Below, one piece after another: positions 15,941-25,168 of a stretch of 64,000 nucleotides of DNA. Where the stretch lies: contig NZ_JABFHF010000003.1 of assembly GCF_015476655.1 (NCBI RefSeq), positions 1 to 64,000 on the forward strand, read 5' to 3'. The stretch is from Aquiflexum lacus. GTDB lineage: Bacteria; Bacteroidota; Bacteroidia; Cytophagales; Cyclobacteriaceae. Below the pieces are notes generated by a model. It was not told where the DNA came from and searched no databases. It saw nothing but the letters and a program-made list of their open reading frames with translations. The position numbers and the translations under genes are program-made. Every line of letters begins with the position of its first letter. Position 1 is the first letter of the stretch.

Positions 15941-18043
15941 TCAAATCCTCACCAACTCAGACTTACTCCCAATACCTGTAATAGAAACCCTTTGGATTGC
16001 TCTTGAGACTGCCACATACAGCAGGGATTTTTCATTTTTAAAGTAGCTCAGCTTTTCAGATTCTGACCAGTTTTTTAATTCTTCAAAATACCTGGGACAG
16101 GTTCTGTTATTGACATCTACCAAGAAAACCTGTTTGAATTCAAGTCCCTTAATATTATGAAATGTCAGAAGGTTGATTCCATTTTGATGTCCAACTTTGT
16201 TTCCATTTTCATACTCCGTGTAGGGTAGATTCACAAGATGGAGTTTTGACTTAATGTCCTTAAGTCCATTTTTTGTTCTTGATGTTATGGCAATTTCTTC
16301 CGGCTTATATCCTCCTTCTAACAATAAACCTACTTCTTGCAATACATAATCAACCTCCTGATCCTTGGAATGGAAGATTTTGTATTGTGGATGTTGGCCA
16401 TGAAACAAAGATACATAGCCTCCTTTTTCTTCCTCCTGACCATCAAAATCATCATAGTGCTCGTCATTAACAATTGATATTGCGAGCTTCTTGATTTCCT
16501 CTGTTGTTCTGTAATTGATTCTTAACCTTCTGCTTCGCTTCCCTCTTATGTTGATTCCTGCTTGTGTGAAATTTATTCGTTTGTCGTAGATCTTCTGAAG
16601 TGGGTCACCAACCAGGAAAAGATCATTCGGTTTTTCACTTACAAGTGCCCTAACTACTCTAAGTTCTACATTCGAAAAATCCTGTAACTCATCTACCAAA
16701 GCATAGTCATAAACTTTGGTGTTATGGCTTTTGAGAAAATCGACCAACAGGTTATACAGTTCCTCTTTGTGGTAATAACTGTACTCAGCCTTGGCACCAT
16801 TATATTTTTCAACCAAGGACCAGATCTCTTTTCTTTGTGTCCTACTTATCGCTTTTCCTCTGCCTGTTCGAGGGGCTTTCAGGTACTCCACAAGATTCTT
16901 AACGTCATGATACAGAATGATATCCGTATATTCTTTTATCAAAAATTCCGGGTCAAAAGAAGTCAATATCGTGCCTAATACTTCTTCCCAGATCTCTTCA
17001 GGCTTCTTAATGTTGTGTAATCCAAAAACCTTATAATGATTTGGAATCAATAGAAACTGTTTAACCAAATCGAAGGCCATGGCATCTATATTTGAAATTG
17101 TTATTCCTGAGAGGTCAATTTCAAGGTCATTTGCTAAGCCTTTCAAATTTTCAGTTAGTGCTTTTGTGAAAGTAGTGAAAAGGATTTTTTCACCTGATTG
17201 TCTGGTTTCAGCAAGGTATTTCATCCTGTGAAGAGCAGCTACTGTCTTTCCTGTACCCGCGCCTCCAGAAACTTTAACTGTCCCCGTAAATGAACTTGTC
17301 ACTAATTTTCTCTGAGAAGGGTGAAGATAATATTTCCATTTTTTTAGGTTCCCTTCTAAAATATCATTGAACAAATCATCATCGGTAAGTTCAATGAAGC
17401 TTCGTTGATTATTGATACTTCTGATCTGTTCTTCTTCACTAACGGAACTTGCTTTACCCTCTTCAATTTCAAAAATCAATTGTTCAATTGCAGCTCCGTC
17501 TGAGAGGTAAAAGAGGTGTTCAAAAGTATCCTGAGGAATAAATTTTTCAAGTTTTTCCAAATCATCCAGATTTTGGATCCCCCTTATTGAAGGCAGCAAC
17601 ACTTCCGGAACACCAATTTTCATCAATTCAGGATCTTCATAATCGCTGAATAATCCCTGAATTGCAGTTAGTTTAGGTTCTACCGGAATTTCACTTTGCT
17701 CTTCCAATACTTCCGGTGCGGTAAATACCTGCATGCTTTGGGTATTTTCGTTCCATTGAAACACCTTGTTGGTGGCCCATTCATAAGCCTTATCGTGATG
17801 GTCAACCCAAAGTAGGTAATAGGTTTCTCCTGATTCAGGTACTTTGATGATTGCCCGGTAGGTTTGGTCCACTCTTGCGGATCTTAAGGAATTGTCCTTG
17901 AAGCCCTGAATAGGTTCCAGATGAATGGCTGTAGACTTTGAATTTTCCCGGAATTTCTTCTGAAATTCAATCACTTTTTTCTGGATGCCTTTCGGCAGTT
18001 CGATCAGGGAGTCAAAAAACTTATCATAAAACAATAATTTCAT
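15941..18043 (-). CDS. UvrD-like helicase with N-terminal RelE/ParE-like domain
   Basis: A 700-aa protein. Residues 1-100 resemble a RelE/ParE-type toxin fold (FYDKFFDSLIELPKGIQ, SLRSARVDQTYRAIIK, WVDHHDKAYEWA). A linker leads to a superfamily-1 helicase: Walker A GGAGTGKT (260-267), TFTKAL, Walker B VDELQDFS (450-457), GDPLQKIY, FHNIKGLEF and a C-terminal VAVSRA box. The gene is intact. Its start overlaps the stop of the DUF1998 helicase gene by 4 nt, so the two were translated together. Fused RelE-like and UvrD modules together with DUF1998 helicases suggest a DNA-defence role. This is inference; a repair helicase is the alternative. Confidence 0.8.
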   Translation of the reverse strand: MKLLFYDKFFDSLIELPKGIQKKVIEFQKKFRENSKSTAIHLEPIQGFKDNSLRSARVDQTYRAIIKVPESGETYYLLWVDHHDKAYEWATNKVFQWNENTQSMQVFTAPEVLEEQSEIPVEPKLTAIQGLFSDYEDPELMKIGVPEVLLPSIRGIQNLDDLEKLEKFIPQDTFEHLFYLSDGAAIEQLIFEIEEGKASSVSEEEQIRSINNQRSFIELTDDDLFNDILEGNLKKWKYYLHPSQRKLVTSSFTGTVKVSGGAGTGKTVAALHRMKYLAETRQSGEKILFTTFTKALTENLKGLANDLEIDLSGITISNIDAMAFDLVKQFLLIPNHYKVFGLHNIKKPEEIWEEVLGTILTSFDPEFLIKEYTDIILYHDVKNLVEYLKAPRTGRGKAISRTQRKEIWSLVEKYNGAKAEYSYYHKEELYNLLVDFLKSHNTKVYDYALVDELQDFSNVELRVVRALVSEKPNDLFLVGDPLQKIYDKRINFTQAGINIRGKRSRRLRINYRTTEEIKKLAISIVNDEHYDDFDGQEEEKGGYVSLFHGQHPQYKIFHSKDQEVDYVLQEVGLLLEGGYKPEEIAITSRTKNGLKDIKSKLHLVNLPYTEYENGNKVGHQNGINLLTFHNIKGLEFKQVFLVDVNNRTCPRYFEELKNWSESEKLSYFKNEKSLLYVAVSRAIQRVSITGIGSKSELVRI

Positions 18044-20298
18044 ATCTCTTTATTTTTTAATTCCTCTTGAGATTCAATCCGGTAGCCAATATTTTCAAAA
18101 TACTTAGTGCTTTGCTCATCGATAGGTCCGATTACCAATTTTAAATGGTCAATGATTAACTCTGCTTCAGCCAAGGTATTTCCTTGGTCGTCAAGAGCAG
18201 TATATAACCTAATCTCATCTTCTTCGCTTTTCAAATACCCTTTGGTGTAAAGTTTTGCCAAAACTTCATGATAGACTTCATCCGGGAAATTTCCTAATAG
18301 CTGTTCAAGGTTGTAGCCTGATTCCTCTTTCACCAACCCAGTGGTCTCTTGCACAAACTCCGCAAATTGGAGCATGTTAAATAGAACCCAGAAGTTATTC
18401 CATTCTTCTTTATCAATTTGCTCAGAAGACCTGATTTTATAATGGTAAAAGATCTGCCACTTTTTGAGATGGATCATGGCTTTCATTTCAAAAAGGGATG
18501 ATTTGGGTACACCTTCGAAAGGAATTAATGCATCTTGGGTTCTTTGATCCAAAGCATACTGATCCCAATATTCTTCTTCAAAGAATGCCTTTTGAAGCTG
18601 ATCGGGATGGTAGCTTGGTGAAAATAATTTTTGATGAAATGTGACCAAGTTCAATCCCCAAGTGTATCTAAAACCCTCATGATTTTTGATAGGGAATTTC
18701 AATAATCGCAAGAATCTTTCGAAATTATTCCTTGCCTCATAAACTTTGATAGGGTCATTTGCACCAAATTTCCCAAGCATTTTGTTTCGGGTTTCTTTAA
18801 AACCATCTGTTTTAGATAGTTGAAAGAGAAAGTCTTCTGATTTACGGATTTCATTATCTCCAAGAAATCCGGAATCAAATTTCTCTACATCTTCCCAAGT
18901 TAAAGTCCAGGTAAGATATTGGGGATTTTCAATTATGCCTTTTCGCTTTTCCAAATCATTCACAAACCTATTATTTTCTTCAGAGGCGTGATATTGGAAG
19001 CCATCCAAATAAACAGCAATTCGAGGAACCATATCCAATTCATACAATACTTTTCCATTAAAGCTTGCTGATGTACATACAAAAAGAAAATCGGTTCTGG
19101 TGATAAATTGAATTCCATATTGAGGGCCAAGAACTACCTGAGGTCTTATATGGTAGGTCAAGGATGAAAGTTCATTTTTATACCTGAGAATATAACTGAC
19201 AAGACCCTCTTCCTTGATATCTTCAAATGTCCATTCTTCTTTATTATCTGCAAGAATCTTCAAACTTCTTACAAACCTATCCTCCAATTCAGACTCTTCA
19301 ATTTGACCACTTGCAGTAATTTTGCCCAATCCTTGAGGAACAGATTCCCAGCTTTCCGATTTCTGAACAATTTCAGCAAAACGTTTTTCTGCACGCTCCC
19401 TGCTCAAATCAGACTGATAATATTGATTGCTGTAAGAATAAATGCACCTATAGCAGCCATCTTTTCCGTGATGCTGACAGGAACAATTTTTGATTTCTTG
19501 ATATGCTAAACGGAGTAATTCACTGAAATTAGAAAAGTCAAATAGTTTCTCCAAATAACCTGTACCTCCGGGAACAGTGTCATATAGCACCAAATACCGA
19601 TCAAACTTACCCGTATGGTGATTGAATTCCCTATATTCAGAAATGGCAATATGCTGGGGATTTCCATTGAAATACTTTTTCAAACCCAACTCAATCCCAG
19701 CTTGGAACATTTTGATCTCTGCCTCTGAGTTAAAGTCCTGAACAGGCAATAAGATTTTCAATACCTCAGTCTTGACTTCCCGAAAAAGGAACACTTCGGC
19801 ATAAACCTCATCAGATTTCCCTACGTATTCCTTGTCTTTATACTTACAATACCCATAATGATACCTGTAATCTTTTTCCCGTAAATTAGAAGTTGATTTT
19901 CCACAATATCTACAGGTGACAAATCCATGGGCAGGAACTTCGGTATTATTGATTTTAACTTTTCTGGCATCAATAAGTCCCTGCCTTCCAAGATTGGCAT
20001 CTGTAATGGTTACGTTTTTGACGAATTCAATCCCAAATGGAATTTCCTTCATTGCCCACGCTCCTGCAGATTGGTTGGTCTTAAATTCAAAATGACGATT
20101 GACCTGAAAAATGATGCTTTCCCTGTCTTCTTTATCATCTTTCAGGAAAGCGTCAGCTTCATTATTAGGCTTACTTTTACTACAGTACAACGGGTTTCCA
20201 CCTATTCTGCCACCATGGAAACGGAGGAAGCATCTTTTGAAACCATGGCATTTGACAATGTGGATGAGACCAGGCATACCGAAATGCTCTTCAACCAT
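18040..20298 (-). pseudogene. DUF1998/MZB helicase, C-terminal part with nuclease-like tail
   Basis: The frame keeps only the back half of a large helicase. It has a Zn-binding CxxC at C129/C132 with C151, the DUF1998 core YDTVPGGTGYLE (239-250) and a four-Cys cluster (C272, C274, C282, C285). Then comes an unassigned region with a PD-(D/E)XK or Vsr-like pattern (ELEDRFVRSL, YHIRPQVVLG, VYLDGFQYH, LTWEDV). The first 40 or so residues are antisense to RHS sequence, so the DEAD/DEAH motor was deleted or never present here. Intact relatives include DruE- and DrmB-type defence proteins; that link is from domain architecture only. Confidence 0.7.
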
Positions 20299-21660
20299 AC
20301 CGAAGGGGGACAGAACAGTGCCAGGCTGAATGCCGCAGCGGGAAAGGTCATGGGACCTTCCCTGAGCCTGGAGGTAAAGGCCGGGGATACCGTAAGGATG
20401 GAAGTACAGGCCAAATACCTTGACAAATACAAAGGTTCCAATGTTCTGCCGGGAGCAGCTTCCATCATTGCGGCTTCATTGGTCGCGGCACCGGTTAATG
20501 AAGCGTTGGGTATTTTGAATGAACTGCAGAGCGTATTGGGTGCAGGACAGGTCGCGGCTTTTTCCGATAATGATGAAATTCCCAAAGCCTATCTGCAGTA
20601 CCTGTATTTTGACAATGTTTATAAGTTCAAAAAATCCGGTTTCAGGCAGATAAGCAAACAGGGGGAAGGGAGTTTCGAGACTCTGACGCTGGAACATGTG
20701 GCAGAGGAAGACGGCTTTATGATGATGTACGTGGCCAATGAGACCAATGAGGATCTCAATGTCTTCTTCGATGACCTGACCGTGGTCCATTCCGAGGGGC
20801 CGGTGATCAGAAAAGATGATTATTATCCCTTTGGATTGTCCTATAATACTTCTACTTTAGGTGGTGCTTTGACCAACAAATATCTTTACAACGGTAAGGA
20901 GTTTGAAGGGGAATTGGCGCTGAACTGGAATGATTACGGGGCGAGGATGTATGATGCGGCAGTGGGGAGATGGTTTGTTGTGGATCCATTGGCTGAAAAA
21001 GGAAGAAGATGGAGCCCTTATACTTATGCATTCAATAATCCAATAGGCTTTACTGATCCTGATGGAATGTGGCCGGATTGGAGTCTAAGTGATATAGTTC
21101 ATACAACGCTTGATGTAGTTGGACTAGTACTTGGATTAGGAGAAGTAGCGGAAGGAGTAAATGCAGTTATATACTTGGCGGAAGGGAATTATACAGACGC
21201 TTCTTTGAGTGCTGCCGCAATGGTACCTTTTGCGGGAACTGCCGCAACTGTTGCTAAATTTGCTAAAAATGCCGATAAAGCTATCACTTCAGTAAAGGCT
21301 GCTGATAAAGCCGCGACCCTTCAAAAAAATATTGAAAAAGGTAAAGATTTCGAAAAAGTAGTATCGGGAGATCTAGCAAAAAAAGGAAATAAAGATATTG
21401 CTGAACAAGTTACCATTAAGGCTGATAATGGAACCAAAACAAGGGTAGATAATATTAGTAAAAATAAAGATGGAAAAATAGAATTAACAGAGGCTAAATC
21501 ATCTTCTACAGCTCCATTAACAAAAAATCAAAATTCTGCCCATCCATCAATTGGGCAAAGTGGTGGCACAGTTGTAGGGAACAATGGAGCTGCTTTTGGT
21601 TATCCTGCCGGTACCAAGATACCACCTACAAAAGTTGATGTAGTCAGACCAAATAATTAA
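20200..21660 (+). pseudogene. RHS/YD-repeat toxin C-terminus (5' truncated)
   Basis: The open frame extends from 19927, but up to about 20200 it is antisense helicase sequence. True RHS sequence starts around the ATMETEEASFET region. It has the RHS core DDYYPFGL, YNGKEFEGE, LNWNDYGARMYDAAVGRW, VDPLAE, SPYTYAFNNPIGFTDPDG, then a hydrophobic pre-toxin segment. The C-terminal domain has IELTEAKSSS and other traits of a restriction-endonuclease-like (PD-(D/E)XK) polymorphic toxin. Next comes a candidate immunity gene 5 nt away. Without its RHS shell and export part this copy probably cannot be delivered. Confidence 0.75.
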
Positions 21661-21665
21661 TAAAC

Positions 21666-22307
21666 ATGACAGAAAGAGAATTTCTAAAATCAGAAGTATT
21701 AAAAGGTCTTTATGAAGAATTAATACATTATGATTATATACTTATAAAATCTACAGGCGAATTTGTTAAAAAAAGCAAGGATGGTTGGTTTAAGTATTCG
21801 CTATTATTTTTAATTAGGGATGAAGGTTGGGAAATTAATCCTACTATAAGCTTAAGAATTAATCTTGTAGAAGAAATTTACCACACAGTTTCTGGATTTG
21901 AAAAAAAATATCAAAAAGGGACACCTACATTAGGCACATCTGTCGAAAATTATATAAATGACGGACAAGAATATAGATTTCGCTTAGTTAATGAAAATCA
22001 GATAAATAAAGTAGTTTCAGGATTAACTGATTTATTTAAAAAAGTTGCATTACCATTTTATCAAAGGTATTCATCAATTGAAGCTCTTGATAAGGTCCTA
22101 AATGAAAATCCTAGTGATTCATCCCTTACTGGAGCGATTTTTAAAGGTGCTAAAGGACTTATTTTAGCTAAATTAACGAAGCGTTCTGATTATCCGGATC
22201 TTGTTAAAGTATATACTAGTCATTATGAACAATTAGCAGATGGGTTTTATTTAAAAGATTTCGAAAAGCTTATCTTAAAATTGGATTCATCTAATATTGT
22301 TAACTAA
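21666..22307 (+). CDS. Candidate immunity protein (possibly DUF4304-like)
   Basis: A 213-aa soluble protein starting 5 nt after the RHS toxin stop, the standard position for a cognate immunity gene. The pattern (an N-terminal helix, then FVKKSKDGWFKYSLLFLI and a WEINPTISLRI strand pair) recalls DUF4304-like proteins, which occur beside polymorphic toxins. No active site is seen. The assignment rests mainly on position. Confidence 0.6.
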   Translation: MTEREFLKSEVLKGLYEELIHYDYILIKSTGEFVKKSKDGWFKYSLLFLIRDEGWEINPTISLRINLVEEIYHTVSGFEKKYQKGTPTLGTSVENYINDGQEYRFRLVNENQINKVVSGLTDLFKKVALPFYQRYSSIEALDKVLNENPSDSSLTGAIFKGAKGLILAKLTKRSDYPDLVKVYTSHYEQLADGFYLKDFEKLILKLDSSNIVN

Positions 22308-22314
22308 AAAAAAC

Positions 22315-22917
22315 ATGCAATTTCTAAAATATTTATTGATCATAAGCTTATTTTTTCAATGTTCTAATTCCTCTTCAACAAATAATAATTCTGAGAAAGT
22401 ACAAAGAGTGATGCAAAAAGAAGTTTTTTCTATTTCAAGTAAGCAACTTCATTTTTTATTAAATGAAAAACCAGTTTTGTCAGGGAAAGCATCAATGATG
22501 GTGCCCGAGAATTTTAAATTAATGAATTCTGAAATGCTTGCTTTAAAATACCCTAATGTAGGACATCAACCAACTGAAGTTTATACAAACCTAGAGGGCA
22601 CTATCAATATTGCTCTTAATCATACAAAAAATGTAGCATCAGAAGATAACTTGCAAGAGGTGAAAAAAGCTATGGATGCTCAAATTAATAAGCCTCCCAT
22701 AGAATTTATTAAAAGTGAATTGGTTCAACTAAACGGTAACAGGTGTATTCTTATGGAATTTAAAAGCCAGGCGGTGGACAGCAAAATTTATAATTTAATG
22801 CTTATCACAAGCTTAGAAGGGCGTCTTGCTATGGTTACTTTTAATTGTACAGAAGAAAATTTAAATATTTGGAAATCAAGAGGGAATGATATTATATATT
22901 CCTTTAAATTAAATTAA
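22315..22917 (+). CDS. Lipoprotein next to toxin module
   Basis: A 200-aa protein with a short hydrophobic N-terminus and lipobox (IISLFFQC, Cys near residue 16), followed by a Ser/Asn-rich spacer and a compact beta-rich domain. The start is the MQFLKYL methionine, 7 nt after the immunity gene. It resembles small exported proteins found beside RHS genes and could be a second immunity protein facing the periplasm. I do not recognise a named family. Confidence 0.55.
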   Translation: MQFLKYLLIISLFFQCSNSSSTNNNSEKVQRVMQKEVFSISSKQLHFLLNEKPVLSGKASMMVPENFKLMNSEMLALKYPNVGHQPTEVYTNLEGTINIALNHTKNVASEDNLQEVKKAMDAQINKPPIEFIKSELVQLNGNRCILMEFKSQAVDSKIYNLMLITSLEGRLAMVTFNCTEENLNIWKSRGNDIIYSFKLN

Positions 22918-22976
22918 TTTTCAATACAACTGCTTTAAGATATTGACTCAGGAGTTGGGCGTTGACCTAAGTGCTA

Positions 22977-23842
22977 GTATAACGGTAAGGAGTTTGAGGG
23001 GGTATTGGGGCTGAACTGGAATGATTACGGAGCGAGGATGTATGATGCGGCTGTGGGTAGATGGTTTACTGTGGACCCTAAAGCACATCTTCTACCTTCC
23101 TGGTCGCCGTATGTATTCAGTCTGAATAACCCTATATTGTTTATTGACCCAGATGGGCAATTTCCATATACTTTCCATGTGAGAGCTTTTGCACCTACTG
23201 GATCATTTAAGGGATCCGGTTTCCATGATGATGGCAGAGGATTTTCTACAAATGCTGGTGCATCATCAAGGATAAAGCAAAACTTTACAGTTGACCCAAC
23301 AGCCCAAACATTTTCAGGCGGAACACCGACTAGTGATCCGACATACTGGAATGGTATTAATACCGGAACTGCTACAAATAAGTGAGGTATTTCTACACCC
23401 GAATTTGGAGCCAATTCACTTGGTAGTGCCACTGCCTCTCTTTCCTCTAATTTTGAGGGTTCTAATCCTGCATTTAAGGGCTTAGCTCCTAATATTGAAG
23501 TTAGTTCTGCTTTATCGATAACAGAGAATTTAGAGAAAGGGCAAGTAACTATTTCGTTCGATCTTTTCAGTAAACAATTTCCGGCAACGGAAGGGTTTGT
23601 TCAGGACGCAGCTGGAAACAAGTGTATTCTTAGGAGGTGCAGCAGCTTTTGGAAGTGCTGGAAATTTGGTTAATGCTGATAAAAAACAAGTTTCTACAAT
23701 TGATTTGATAATTGGGATAAATGATAAAGGAGTATTTCAAAATGTAACAATGGGAGGAACGACTTATTCCCTTGATGATTTTAACAATCTACGAACATCC
23801 AAACCTTCAGGACCATTCCCCAGAGAGGACAAAGACAAATAA
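22977..23842 (+). pseudogene. Orphan RHS tip module, frameshifted
   Basis: A second RHS core fragment begins abruptly at aacggtaaggag and closely repeats the DNA of the first (LNWNDYGARMYDAAVGRW). It then diverges to another C-terminal domain. It carries an in-frame TGA at 23383-23385 and a frameshift near 23600-23620. The last part (FLGGAAAFGSAGN to PFPREDKDK) reads in a new frame. It is an orphan toxin tip of the kind stored downstream of RHS genes, now broken. Confidence 0.75.
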
Positions 23843-23846
23843 GCAA

Positions 23847-24197
23847 ATGATAAGTTATATAATATACGGGATATACAATCTGGTTTTTCAAATAGCTTCC
23901 ATCGGCTTTTTGTTTTACGCCAATACATACCTGAATGGGTTCATTATTCCTGATCGCCTTCGATGGAAGAACGGGGGACTAAGGGAAGACCTAACAAGTT
24001 TGGCGTTCGCACAAGCAACAGTATTAATAATAGAGGCTGCTTTATTACTGCTTCTGATTTACTACATTAACAAGTGGTATTTAACCAACTTGGCAGGAGC
24101 AAGTGATCCTGTCAAGGTTGCACTATGGACAGCAGGTATTTATGCAGTTATTACTGTGGGGGTAATACTTGTGACGACTTACCTGAACTTCAAATAA
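23847..24197 (+). CDS. Membrane protein, candidate immunity for second RHS tip
   Basis: A 116-aa protein with three hydrophobic segments (about residues 4-26, 48-66 and 86-112). It starts at MISYIIYG, 4 nt after the end of the broken RHS tip; the longer frame upstream overlaps that module. Position and size suit a membrane immunity protein. A strong terminator follows at once. No family is recognised. Confidence 0.55.
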   Translation: MISYIIYGIYNLVFQIASIGFLFYANTYLNGFIIPDRLRWKNGGLREDLTSLAFAQATVLIIEAALLLLLIYYINKWYLTNLAGASDPVKVALWTAGIYAVITVGVILVTTYLNFK

Positions 24198-24200
24198 TTA

Positions 24201-24227
24201 AAAAAGCCCGGACTTGCCGGGCTTTTT
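24201..24227 (+). terminator. Rho-independent terminator
   Basis: A stem AAAAAGCCCGG/CCGGGCTTTTT with a 5-nt loop (acttg) directly after the membrane gene. It is nearly symmetrical and can work in both directions, closing the RHS/immunity cluster. Confidence 0.88.
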
Positions 24228-24231
24228 GCAT

Positions 24232-24393
24232 TTATAGCGCAGCGACATTTTTCTGGAAAAAGTCTTTGAATTTTTTGTTGGTGAGCATCTTGTCTATCAG
24301 CTTGAAGATGGTCTGCCTGTCCTCTTCTTTGAGCTGCTGGATAAGCCTGAGCTGTTCTACGGCGGTTTTGTCCTCGATGACGAATTCTGATGG
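24232..24393 (-). pseudogene. C-terminal fragment of an XRE-type regulator
   Basis: About 54 codons ending in TAA read SEFVIEDKTAVEQLRLIQ, then EEDRQTIFKLIDKML and FFQKNVAAL. They resemble the tail of Bacteroidota XRE-family regulators. The DNA-binding part is missing: the frame breaks at an atgggatcc sequence that recurs 40 bp further. A remnant. Confidence 0.5.
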
Positions 24394-24504
24394 GATCCAT
24401 GAAAGCAGACAATCTGACCATAAACATAATGGGATCCAGGCCAGTCAGTGACTCGGCAGAATGCGAAAAGATGCCTGGTATTGGCCCATAATACTCCCAT
24501 GGAT

Positions 24505-24545
24505 GTGACAGTGGGTGATTCGATTCGTCGCGGCGAAAGGCTAGT
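24505..24545 (+). repeat. att-like degenerate repeat, copy A
   Basis: GTGGGTGATTCGATTCGTCGCGGCGAAAGG shares GATTCGATTC and a GGCGAAA tail with two copies near 28.98 and 29.14 kb. GGGATTCGA-like cores also occur at the tRNA-Ser att sites. The flanking 24394-24690 holds no gene. Confidence 0.6.
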
Positions 24546-24690
24546 AAAATTTCGAAACTTCCCATTCTTGGCCATTCTGTGCATTAAAATTCGCTACACT
24601 TTTAATCCATAAATAGCACTTGAAAATAATAATCCTTAACAATTTGGGAAGTGTTATAATTTTACAGTCATTTGATGAAATTTTCAACAC

Positions 24691-25065
24691 ATGAGACGTC
24701 AGCTTTTGGATTTATTCCAGGTCTTTACCTACGGTTTACTTTGTGTCTCAATTATTGGTGTTTCATTGTGGTTTGCCACAACTTCTGAATCCTTTACAGA
24801 TCTTACCGCTGAAATACCTTTTGAAAAAATAGATATAAATCATAGTACGTCATACTTAGACTTTGAAAATGTCTTTGTTTCTGAAAACAGTACATCAGGG
24901 TTATTTTCCCAAGAAAAAAGCAAAAATCAAACCGGAGAAAGTAGCAGTATTTTCGGCTACAGGTCTATAAGTTTTTATCAATCATTTTTTGTAACAATAA
25001 TATACAGGGAGCCGAAGTTTGGTAGCCTGCTGGATCAGCTCCACAACATTCTTTTCTTTTTCTGA
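24691..25065 (+). CDS. Hypothetical membrane-anchored protein, probably truncated
   Basis: A 124-aa frame with an N-terminal transmembrane helix (about residues 10-28) and a Ser/Thr-rich extracytoplasmic stretch. A FGYRSISFYQSFF segment recalls the start of a second helix in DUF2975-like proteins. The end (REPKFGSLLDQLHN...) does not continue that helix and looks like foreign sequence, so the gene was probably cut. A minus-strand frame overlaps it. Low certainty. Confidence 0.35.
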   Translation: MRRQLLDLFQVFTYGLLCVSIIGVSLWFATTSESFTDLTAEIPFEKIDINHSTSYLDFENVFVSENSTSGLFSQEKSKNQTGESSSIFGYRSISFYQSFFVTIIYREPKFGSLLDQLHNILFFF

Positions 25066-25168
25066 GATTAACCAAGCCTTCATTGCACAGAAGTTCCCCG
25101 CTACAAGCACTGGGGATGCAAAAACAATCCATTCATTGTAATTATTTAGATTTTCTACCTTCTTGTTG

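Noticed and set aside
19927-20200. N-terminal extension of the RHS protein
   Set aside because: It is antisense to the conserved DUF1998 helicase sequence, so it is a chance open frame.
18040-20298. Intact Druantia or DISARM system
   Set aside because: The DEAD/DEAH motor part is missing and no methylase or other typical partner is seen.
24394-24690. Insertion sequence around the atgggatcc repeat
   Set aside because: No transposase frame or terminal inverted repeats could be found; only a regulator fragment and repeat A are visible.
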